A DNA stretch of 39,837 nt, taken from contig CANBDX010000018.1 in assembly GCA_947367315.1 (NCBI GenBank), positions 1 to 39,837 on the forward strand. Direction: 5' to 3'. Positions 25,924 through 33,430 of the stretch are shown piece after piece. The position numbers were made by a program, and so were the translations under genes. Source of the stretch: an uncultured Bacteroidales bacterium. GTDB taxonomy: Bacteria; Bacteroidota; Bacteroidia; Bacteroidales; UBA932. A model generated the notes under the pieces. The model had not been told where the DNA came from. It made no database searches and saw nothing but the letters and a program-made list of their open reading frames with translations. Position 1 is the first letter of the stretch, and every line of letters begins with the position of its first letter.

Positions 25924-28900
25924 TTAGAATGTAAGGCTGACTCCGAATGAATATGTAGTAGGGGATGGGTAACGGCCGTTATCCACACCGTAGGCATATC
26001 CTGAAGAATCCTGTGTAGATGCGCCCACTTCAGGGTCATATCCTGAATACTTTGTGAAAGTATATAGGTTCTGGATGTTGCAGTACACTCGGATATTCTC
26101 GAACTTGATCTTCTGCATCCACTTCTTAGGTAAGGTATATCCCAAAGAGATGTTCTTGATTCTAAGATACGAGCCGTCCTCTACATAACGTGAACTCATG
26201 CGGTCATTATCATTTGGATTGGCGCGGGTAGGACGAGGGGTCTTTGTGTCAGCATTGGCAACCTTGACATTTGTAACATCATCAAACCAGTGCCATACTG
26301 TGGTACCATTTACCTCCACTCCCTGCGAGTAATCCTTGTCCGGATCGATAGGAACGAGCTGAGCCCTGTCCTTGATTGCGGTTGCATTCTGATTTACCCA
26401 AAGAGAGTTCATCGATGCAAGACCACCGCTCGGACCATGCATGAGGCTATAGTTGAGCACCTTGTTGCCATAAGATCCATTGAGGAAGATACTGAGGTCA
26501 AATCCTTTGTAACGGAAGGTGTTGTTCCAACCGAAAGTGAAGAGAGGAAGCGGGCTTCCGATGTCAGTACGGTCCTTATCGTTGATCACGCCGTCGCCTG
26601 AATCAGGAATACCGTCTCCGTCTGTATCTTCAGTAAGCTGATCCTTATACTTGAGGTCACCGACCCATATTGTGTTTGAACGGTTATATACTCCGTCCAC
26701 AGGATGTTTTACTGTCTTAGGTGAATTCTCGATATCCTCGAGTGAGGTGTACACACCTTCGACTTCATAACCATAGAAGTTATAGAGAGGCTTTCCTACC
26801 TCAGAGAGACATACGACATCATCCCACTGGCCAAAACCTTTGATGCTTGCAGAAGTAGTTCCGCTAAGAGCCACAAGGGAGTTTCTATTGAATGACACCT
26901 GAAGATTGCTGTCCCACTGGAACTCTCCTACGAAAGGATGAGCATCGATGGTGATCTCAAGACCCTTATTCTCGATGCTTCCGTAGTTACCCTTAGGAGA
27001 CTGAAGTTTTGATGAATCATTACCCTGGGTACCCATATACGAAGGCAGCTGCATTGACATGAGCATATTCTTGGAAACCTTCTGATAGAGATCCACGGTA
27101 AGGTTGAGTCTGTCCTGGAAGAATCCGAGATCGAGACCGATATTGATCTGCTCCTGAGCCTCCCACTTCACGGCTGTGTTGGGGAAGTTTGAAGGACGAT
27201 ATCCCATTCCGAGGTAAGAGTTCATCTGGCTGAGAGAAGAACCCCATGCATAGCCTCCAATGTTGGAGTTACCTGTCTGACCCCATCCGAGACGAAGTTT
27301 ACCGTTTGAAAGCCACTCCACATCCTTAAGGAAAGACTCATTGGTAAAACGCCATGAACCTGCAACAGAGTGGAAGCCTGCCCAACGGTTGTCTGGACCG
27401 AAGTTTGACGAACCGTCATAACGATAGGTATATGTCAGATAGTATCTGTCATCGTAGTTATAGGTCTCACGGGTGAAGAATGAAGCCATTGCAGAGCTTC
27501 CGAATCCATAATTAGGAGTCTTTTCACCAGTTCCGAGCATAGGGTTATGGATTTCGTTCAAAGGAAGACTGGTGTTGAGCAATGACATATAATCATAGCT
27601 GGACTCCCACATTTCCTGACCGAGCATCGCTGTCACGCTGTGCTTACCCCATGTATTTGAGTATGTAATGTAATTCTTCAGCTGCCAGAACAGGCTTGAA
27701 TTCTTCTGTATGCTTGAAGAGTTGTCAGGCTGCTGCCACTGACCGATGGTAACCTTTGGCTTGAAGATCTCCGACTTGCTGTTGCTGATATCGAAACCGA
27801 GTTCAGTGTGCCAAGTAAGGTTCTTTAGAGGAGTCACATCCGCAAAGATGTTTCCTGTGAGTTTCTGACGGTTGAGGATGATGTCATTTGACATAGCCAC
27901 GGCAACCGGGTTGGTGAATGAGCCAAGTCCCTCACGGCTGGTTGATGTAAAGTTTCCATCCACATCATAGATAGGAATATCAGGAACGGCTGTCAATGAA
28001 GTAAAGATGATACCCTGCTCACCGTCGGCAAGCTTGAGGTCATCCACAGTGTTGGAATAAGTAACGTTCACTCCGAGTTTCAGCCATTTCTTCAGCTGTG
28101 CATCAAGGTTGGTACGTACGCTGAATCGTTCGAAGTTGGATCCGATGATTGTACCTTCCTGATCCATGTAAGAACCTGAAACATAATACTGAACCTTATC
28201 TGTACCGCCTGAAGCAGAGAGCTGGTGCTGATGCTGGAGGGCAGTCTGGAACACCGCATCCTGCCAGTTTGTACCTACTCCGAGAAGTGATGGGTCAGAA
28301 TAAAATGGACTGGTCTCGTATTCTTCGCCGATTCTTATCATTTCGTTATAGAACTCTGCATACTCACGGAGATTCATCATATCAACGCGGGTATTCTGCT
28401 GTGAGACTGCAAACATTCCGTCATAAGTGAACTTTGCCTCACCTGCCTTACCGCGCTTGGTGGTGATAAGGATGACACCATTCGCACCCTGAGCACCGTA
28501 GATTGCTGTTGCAGAAGCATCCTTGAGGATCTCCATGCTCACGATGTCGGCAGGGTTGATTGTCGAGAGAGGTGAAATTGTAGAAACCGTACCGTTTCCG
28601 AGAGCATCACCAAGACCGAAAGAAGCACCTGAGTTTCCGCCGCCCTGGACGATCACACCGTCAATGACGTAGAGAGGCTCTGCGTTGGCATTGATGGTAG
28701 CCTGTCCGCGGACGCGGATCGATGATGATGATCCAGGGGCTCCTGAAGTCTGAACAGCGGTCACACCGGCTGCACGACCCTGGAGAGTCTGGTCAAGAGA
28801 TGAAACGATCGATCCCTTAAGAGATTCCTCGGTCATCGAAACCGACGAACCTGAAAGGTCACTTCTCTTCATGGTACCGTAACCTACGACCACCACTTCG

Positions 28901-29199
28901 TCGAGAAGTTGTCTGTCTTCCTGCAGAGTTGCGTTGTAGACATTCTGACTGCCTACAAGAAGCTCTACATCCTTGTAACCGATGGTGGAAATCACCAGAG
29001 TGGCTCCTTCAGGAACACTGATGGTGTATTTTCCATCCAGATCTGTAACGGCACCATTCATGGTACCCTTCTCAATGACGCTCGCTCCCGCAACAGGACC
29101 TATGGCATCAACGACTGTACCGCTGATTTCCTTCGGTTGAGCCATGAGCGAGAAGCTCAAAAAGAGCATCGCCAAGCAAGTAAATAGTTTACTTTTCAT
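25924..29199 (-). CDS. SusC-family TonB-dependent outer-membrane transporter
   Basis: It imports oligosaccharides across the outer membrane using TonB energy. From the chosen start (MKSKLFTCLAML) it has 1091 residues: a signal peptide, a carboxypeptidase-regulatory-like domain (about 22-100), the SusC plug signature DEVVVVGYGT, a plug domain and a 22-strand barrel ending in YSFGVSLTF with the C-terminal Phe needed for barrel insertion. An earlier in-frame ATG at 29295 would overlap the esterase gene and place 32 extra residues before the signal peptide, so it is rejected. The gap to the preceding GH5-CE7 gene is 38 bases. Confidence 0.95.
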   Translation of the reverse strand: MKSKLFTCLAMLFLSFSLMAQPKEISGTVVDAIGPVAGASVIEKGTMNGAVTDLDGKYTISVPEGATLVISTIGYKDVELLVGSQNVYNATLQEDRQLLDEVVVVGYGTMKRSDLSGSSVSMTEESLKGSIVSSLDQTLQGRAAGVTAVQTSGAPGSSSSIRVRGQATINANAEPLYVIDGVIVQGGGNSGASFGLGDALGNGTVSTISPLSTINPADIVSMEILKDASATAIYGAQGANGVILITTKRGKAGEAKFTYDGMFAVSQQNTRVDMMNLREYAEFYNEMIRIGEEYETSPFYSDPSLLGVGTNWQDAVFQTALQHQHQLSASGGTDKVQYYVSGSYMDQEGTIIGSNFERFSVRTNLDAQLKKWLKLGVNVTYSNTVDDLKLADGEQGIIFTSLTAVPDIPIYDVDGNFTSTSREGLGSFTNPVAVAMSNDIILNRQKLTGNIFADVTPLKNLTWHTELGFDISNSKSEIFKPKVTIGQWQQPDNSSSIQKNSSLFWQLKNYITYSNTWGKHSVTAMLGQEMWESSYDYMSLLNTSLPLNEIHNPMLGTGEKTPNYGFGSSAMASFFTRETYNYDDRYYLTYTYRYDGSSNFGPDNRWAGFHSVAGSWRFTNESFLKDVEWLSNGKLRLGWGQTGNSNIGGYAWGSSLSQMNSYLGMGYRPSNFPNTAVKWEAQEQINIGLDLGFFQDRLNLTVDLYQKVSKNMLMSMQLPSYMGTQGNDSSKLQSPKGNYGSIENKGLEITIDAHPFVGEFQWDSNLQVSFNRNSLVALSGTTSASIKGFGQWDDVVCLSEVGKPLYNFYGYEVEGVYTSLEDIENSPKTVKHPVDGVYNRSNTIWVGDLKYKDQLTEDTDGDGIPDSGDGVINDKDRTDIGSPLPLFTFGWNNTFRYKGFDLSIFLNGSYGNKVLNYSLMHGPSGGLASMNSLWVNQNATAIKDRAQLVPIDPDKDYSQGVEVNGTTVWHWFDDVTNVKVANADTKTPRPTRANPNDNDRMSSRYVEDGSYLRIKNISLGYTLPKKWMQKIKFENIRVYCNIQNLYTFTKYSGYDPEVGASTQDSSGYAYGVDNGRYPSPTTYSFGVSLTF

Positions 29200-29237
29200 G
29201 TTACTGAATTTTGGGTTAATAATTATGTGTAGTATGT

Positions 29238-31736
29238 TTACATATATCTTTCGAAGAACTGATGCTTGGCCACGGGCCACTCGGGCTGTTCCCACACATT
29301 ATGGCCGGCACTCGGGTAACATACCCATGATTTTTCAGCCTTGATGTGGTTATAACCGGCGAAGTTGGTGTGAGGAGGACACACAGGATCCTGAAGCCCT
29401 ATGGCCATAATCACCGGACATTGTATCCTGTCTGTGAAATTCTTCACATCGAAATAGCTGAGAGTCCTGTAGAGGTCTTCCTCGGATATTCCCTTCTGCC
29501 TTGCAGCCTCGAGTATCGGATCGCCAGGCCAATGCACCAAAGAGAAATAATCCTTATAATCGTTCAGGAACGGCGCTGAAGGGGCGATAGCCTTGATGCG
29601 GTGATCAAGAGAAGCCGCCACAAGAGTAAGGGCTCCGCCCTGGCTTTCTCCATTTGCAAACACACGCGAAAGGTCGGTCTGAGGCAGTGAGCATACGAAA
29701 TCCACAGCCCTCACAGCATCCGCAAAGGCTCCACGATAATAATATGTTTCCTTGCTTTCTATCCCCCTCGTGCACCAGTCGTCCTTCTCGCTAGGCTTAC
29801 GGTTGAAGGCCTGATTGCGGATGCAGAGCTGGAATTCTATCATCTGAGGATTGTCGGAAGGAGCGGGGTACCAGACATTGCTGCCATATCCCATATATGA
29901 AATCATGGCAGGATATTTTCCTTCTGCGACAGGAAGAAGAAGAAGGCCGCTCACCGTCTCGCCGCCAAAAGACTTCATATCTACGCGATATGACCTGCGG
30001 ACTTCGTCGCAGCGGTCTTCGAGAAGCGTAAACTTATATTCAGGGGCCACTGCTGCAAGCTGGGCAAGAGTCTGCTCCCAGAACTGATCGAAATCAGCCT
30101 GCTTGTCCTGCTCGGAGAGGATAAGCTCCGGATTGAAACCGAGATTGGTCCTGTTTAGTTCCGTGAGGCTTCCGTCAGCATTCCTGATGCTAAGTACGGC
30201 ATTATAGAAATCCGAATCAAGGTCGAGGGAGAAGCTTAGCTCTGCCCTCCCCTGTCGGAATTTCACTGTCCGGTCGACATTCAGGACAGGCTCTCCGAAA
30301 TCAGTCGAAACCTCAAGGACCACATCAGCCTTGTCATATGTGGAAGAGGCCATTCTCGCCTCGACCTCGTGAGGTCCCTTGCCTGTGTATATGCCCTTTG
30401 TCTGGTCAAGCACAAACCATGTGTTCGGAAGAAGAGCCTTTTCGATGGCAGAGGTAGCGTTCTTGATGACATTGATTGTGGATTCGTCGCATGCATATAC
30501 GGAATTGAGTCCCTGCTGCTCCTGAGCAGGATCGCCGCAATAGTCGTCACCCGGCTGCCAATAGAGGTTAGTCTCAGACTGGCCTGCAAGTCCTCCCCAG
30601 CCCCAGAAATTCAGGCCGGCAAAGAGTCCGCCGTTTCTGGCAGAATCCTCTATACGTCCAAAGACATGGGTATAGTAGGCATCACGGGCTGTTGTCGGAG
30701 TTCCCTGCTTGAACTGGAAACCGTCGCGAGGAAATCCGAACTCTTCAAGCACCACAGGTTTTCCATATTTTTCAGCAAGAGCAAGATGATCATCTATATA
30801 CTTATCCGTGTTGGCTATAGCTACCGGAAGGTTTGAGCTGAGGGTGTTTTCGCGCACCCAGCTCCAGTTGTACGGCCAGATGTGGATGTTCATATAGTCG
30901 ATATCCGGGCAAGAGTGGATTCTCTCATAGAGAGACATGTCGTTCTCGCATCCCCATGACCCTTCGCTGCCGGATGATACCATGTGATTTGGATCGAGGG
31001 ACTTTATAAGAGAAGCTGTAGTCCACATGAAGTCCACGAACGCAGCCTGACCGGTGGAATCAGCCCTGAAGCAGCGTGGTTCATTGCCGATCTGCCATGA
31101 AAAGATTGCAGGATCATCCTTATACGGCTTGCCGGTGACTGTATTCGTACGGCTGACAACATGCTTCACATGGTCGTAGAACAGTTCCTTGGCCTTGTCA
31201 CATGTCACAAAACGGGAAACTGACTCCATGAACGGGACATATCCGGACTCGGCAGGAATCAGAGCCTTGCCTTCTCCGGCCCACTCCAGATACATTCCGT
31301 ATCCGCCTGACCACTCCCATGAATTGTTGATATAAAGGACAGCCTTCATATCCCTTTCAGCCATTTCTGCCAGGAGATAGTCCAGACCACGGAAGATGGT
31401 GTCGTTATAGACTCCCGGTTCCTTCTGAAGGGTAGGGCTGACGCGGGTAGGGATACCATCGGGTCCATCGCCGCCGACAAGAACACGCAGATTGGTCATA
31501 CCCAATGACTTGAGTGTATCCAGCTCGGCCTCAAGACGTGCACGGTCGCCGCCTTGGCCATCGCTTCCTAGAATGGCTCCATACCAGAAATTTGTTCCTA
31601 CAAAATGTGAAGGATAACCCTTACAGACGAAATGTCCGTCCTTCACCTGAACGAAAGACGGCTCTGACACACGGCAAGAGCATGACAGAAATGCCATGGC
31701 TGCTGCCAGGACGGAAAAAATCCGAGATAATTTCAT
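29238..31736 (-). CDS. GH5_7 beta-mannanase fused to CE7 acetyl esterase, lipoprotein
   Basis: The 832-residue product joins two enzymes. After a lipoprotein signal (AFLSC, Cys19) comes a GH5 domain (about 28-435) of the mannanase subfamily 7 type, with VGTNFWYGA, the acid/base Glu219 in WQIGNEPRC and the nucleophile Glu332 in VLEEFGFPRDG. A beta-sandwich linker (about 450-535) leads to a CE7 acetyl-xylan-esterase/cephalosporin-deacetylase domain (about 540-832), with Ser698 in ANGESQGG, Asp783 in GLQDP and His812 in SAGHN. Together they suit O-acetylated mannan. It is the first structural gene of the PUL, directly behind a consensus promoter and ahead of SusC. Confidence 0.9.
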   Translation of the reverse strand: MKLSRIFSVLAAAMAFLSCSCRVSEPSFVQVKDGHFVCKGYPSHFVGTNFWYGAILGSDGQGGDRARLEAELDTLKSLGMTNLRVLVGGDGPDGIPTRVSPTLQKEPGVYNDTIFRGLDYLLAEMAERDMKAVLYINNSWEWSGGYGMYLEWAGEGKALIPAESGYVPFMESVSRFVTCDKAKELFYDHVKHVVSRTNTVTGKPYKDDPAIFSWQIGNEPRCFRADSTGQAAFVDFMWTTASLIKSLDPNHMVSSGSEGSWGCENDMSLYERIHSCPDIDYMNIHIWPYNWSWVRENTLSSNLPVAIANTDKYIDDHLALAEKYGKPVVLEEFGFPRDGFQFKQGTPTTARDAYYTHVFGRIEDSARNGGLFAGLNFWGWGGLAGQSETNLYWQPGDDYCGDPAQEQQGLNSVYACDESTINVIKNATSAIEKALLPNTWFVLDQTKGIYTGKGPHEVEARMASSTYDKADVVLEVSTDFGEPVLNVDRTVKFRQGRAELSFSLDLDSDFYNAVLSIRNADGSLTELNRTNLGFNPELILSEQDKQADFDQFWEQTLAQLAAVAPEYKFTLLEDRCDEVRRSYRVDMKSFGGETVSGLLLLPVAEGKYPAMISYMGYGSNVWYPAPSDNPQMIEFQLCIRNQAFNRKPSEKDDWCTRGIESKETYYYRGAFADAVRAVDFVCSLPQTDLSRVFANGESQGGALTLVAASLDHRIKAIAPSAPFLNDYKDYFSLVHWPGDPILEAARQKGISEEDLYRTLSYFDVKNFTDRIQCPVIMAIGLQDPVCPPHTNFAGYNHIKAEKSWVCYPSAGHNVWEQPEWPVAKHQFFERYM

Positions 31737-31766
31737 TTAATTTAGCGCTACAATTATATGGTAACG

Positions 31767-31798
31767 CAAAATTACGAATCGGCATTTTGTTAAACAAA
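31767..31798 (-). promoter_or_regulatory. Predicted main promoter of the mannan PUL
   Basis: On the minus strand a -33 TTTG (31795-31798) and a -7 TAATTTTG (31767-31774) are 20 bases apart, matching the Bacteroidetes consensus fully. The -7 box is 30 bases before the GH5_7-CE7 start. No other good promoter is visible between PUL genes, so this may drive a transcript of about 24 kb. AraC-type operators are likely just upstream but I cannot define them. Confidence 0.72.
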
Positions 31799-31825
31799 TA
31801 CAATGTTATCCATTAATAATACAAA

Positions 31826-32704
31826 TTAAACAATAACCTTATTCTTCTTGAACATAGCCCTGAAATCACGAGGAGTATAATTGCGTTTAGACTTGAAAGT
31901 ACGGTTGAAATTGGACAGATTATTGAAGCCGCACTCATAGCATATTTCCGAAATGTTCTTGGTGGAATCCACTAGCATTCTGGCCGCATAACCAAGACGT
32001 ATATCCACTATATAATCAGACAAAGTCCTGCCCGTACGCTGACGGAAGAAACGGCTGAACGCAACAGGACTCATCCCCACAAGCTCCGCCAGGTCATTGA
32101 GCTTCAAAGACTTGGCATAATGCTCATTGATATACTGCTTAACCTTCTCCACCCTGCGGCTTTCCGCACCTCTTACAGAATGAGCGAAAGAGCTGGAAGC
32201 CAGCACTCTGGAATCATCGGATATAGACAACTCATACAGGACATACATAAACTTCAGAAACTGGATGAAACGTTCCTGCTCACCTGCTATTCCGTCAAGG
32301 ACAGAGTACACCTTCATTATGGATGAGACCGGGAAAGAAAGACCTTTGCCGGCCCTTCTGAGCATACGCCTGATAGAGGCAAACTGGTTTTTGGAAAGCA
32401 ATTCACTTCCGAATATATCCGGGGAGAACTGTATGGTTATCTCCCTGATATCCTTCGATTTACAGTTCCCCTGCTCCCATACATGCTCAAGATCCTGACC
32501 ACCTATAAGCACCAGTTCATAATCCCCGATTTCCTCAACACTGTCACCGACAATGCGCCTCACCCCCTCGCCATGCTCTATGAAGTTCAGTTCATACTCC
32601 TTGTGCCTATGCAGGGGATAGGTAAATTCCGTCTTATGACGCTCCACAATATAGAAACAGTCCCTCTCGGACAGCCTTGTTATCTCAGTCAGTACCTTTG
32701 ACAT
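31826..32704 (-). CDS. AraC-family transcriptional regulator of the PUL
   Basis: From the chosen start the protein has 292 residues, with an N-terminal cupin-type sensing domain (HRHKEYELNFIEHGEG, about 32-47) and a C-terminal double helix-turn-helix domain (about 190-285: LNDLAELVGMSPVAFSRFFRQ, then ISEICYECGFNNLSNFNRTFK). It has no signal peptide or membrane segment. It lies upstream of the PUL promoter in the same direction and is the obvious candidate regulator. An ATG 36 bases earlier (32740) would lie upstream of the predicted -7 box, so the internal ATG is preferred. Most mannan PULs I know of use hybrid two-component or other regulators. Confidence 0.88.
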   Translation of the reverse strand: MSKVLTEITRLSERDCFYIVERHKTEFTYPLHRHKEYELNFIEHGEGVRRIVGDSVEEIGDYELVLIGGQDLEHVWEQGNCKSKDIREITIQFSPDIFGSELLSKNQFASIRRMLRRAGKGLSFPVSSIMKVYSVLDGIAGEQERFIQFLKFMYVLYELSISDDSRVLASSSFAHSVRGAESRRVEKVKQYINEHYAKSLKLNDLAELVGMSPVAFSRFFRQRTGRTLSDYIVDIRLGYAARMLVDSTKNISEICYECGFNNLSNFNRTFKSKRNYTPRDFRAMFKKNKVIV

Positions 32705-32729
32705 CTCTTTACTCCAGTTTAAACCTCCG

Positions 32730-32737
32730 CAAAGATA
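32730..32737 (-). promoter_or_regulatory. Predicted -7 box of the AraC-family gene
   Basis: TATCTTTG on the minus strand matches TAnnTTTG and lies 26 bases upstream of the ATG at 32704. No clear TTTG is found in the -33 position, as is common for activated or weakly expressed regulator genes. Confidence 0.5.
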
Positions 32738-32850
32738 CAATTTTCTCAGAATCTGATACTATTTTAACTTATTTATAGCATATTCTCGACTTCCTATGCT
32801 CTCTCCCGGACTGGGACGGAAAGAATGTTGGAGTGACCGGGGCCTTGAAG

Positions 32851-32872
32851 GGTCCCGTACTTATCGAGAGTC
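32851..32872 (-). pseudogene. 22-base fragment identical to the MORN gene
   Basis: Positions 32851-32872 are identical to 33602-33623, in the same orientation, inside the MORN-repeat gene (codons for TLDKYGT). The flanks diverge quickly. A chance match of this length is very unlikely in a 40-kb window. It may be the remnant of a second MORN gene or of a recombination event. Confidence 0.6.
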
Positions 32873-33090
32873 TTCCCAAAGACATTTATTCACCTTTTCT
32901 TCATTCATAACTGTTTTTGATGTACGTCATCCGGGAAAAACCGGCCGAATCCTGGACGGGCGGCAGCCTTGGCAGACCCCTTGTGCGAGTTTTGCCCGTT
33001 TCGGGGCCAAGGTGTATCTACAGGGATCAACAGCAATACGCTAAGGCGCTACCTTCGCTGTAAATAGTACTATGAATACCCCACTCGATT

Positions 33091-33199
33091 CCACGACGCA
33101 GGGAAATCAGCCCTAAACTTTGCGTCGTGGAAGGAAAGGGGCCCAGACGAAAGGAAACCAGGACGCGACGCAGGGAAATCATATGAAAACCCTGCGTCG
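33091..33199. repeat. Paired-hairpin element A (REP-like)
   Basis: Hairpin 1 is CCACGACGCA (33091-33100) with TGCGTCGTGG (33121-33130), a perfect 10-bp stem and a 20-base loop. Hairpin 2 is CGACGCAGGG (33166-33175) with CCCTGCGTCG (33190-33199), a perfect 10-bp stem and a 14-base loop. CGACGCAGGGAAATCA occurs as a 16-base direct repeat 72 bases apart (33094 and 33166). The spacer between the hairpins is 35 bases. The element lies in the 3' flank of the MORN gene. Confidence 0.8.
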
Positions 33200-33430
33200 T
33201 GGACAGAGAATAAAACCCTACAGCCCCCTGCAAGGCCGATTTGTGCAGATAAGCATGTAAAATTTCGCGTCTTCCCAGCTGTCCTCCCCGGAGCGGGTAT
33301 GGACATTCGACAGGCTGAGAAGCTTTCCGGAATCAGAGACAGCACATATGCTCTATATCATCATATCTGAATTTCTGGGATAAAAACAGTAGATTCTGAA
33401 TGACAAGGTATTCTTCTCTCAGTGCACGGA

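Larger units (their letters stand above)
32705..33430. other. Non-coding, repeat-rich intergenic region
   Basis: No credible gene is seen in more than 700 bases. It holds the AraC-gene promoter (left end), a 22-base exact copy of part of the MORN gene (32851-32872), and a GC-rich foldable stretch with CCTTGG / CCAAGG (32967-32972, 33007-33012) and CCCC / GGGG nested inside. It also holds a paired-hairpin element (33091-33199). The rest, about 33205-33430, is featureless and forms the 3' flank of the MORN gene. Open frames here lack family resemblance, and those across 33070-33240 read repeat-derived peptides. Confidence 0.7.

Noticed and set aside
32796..33044. 82-codon plus-strand open frame in the non-coding region
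   Set aside because: No family resemblance or ribosome-binding site, and it runs through the MORN fragment and the hairpin stretch.
33027..33345. Overlapping minus-strand open frames of 68-91 codons across element A
   Set aside because: Their peptides contain duplicated segments created by the paired-hairpin repeat itself, so they are repeat-derived and not genes.
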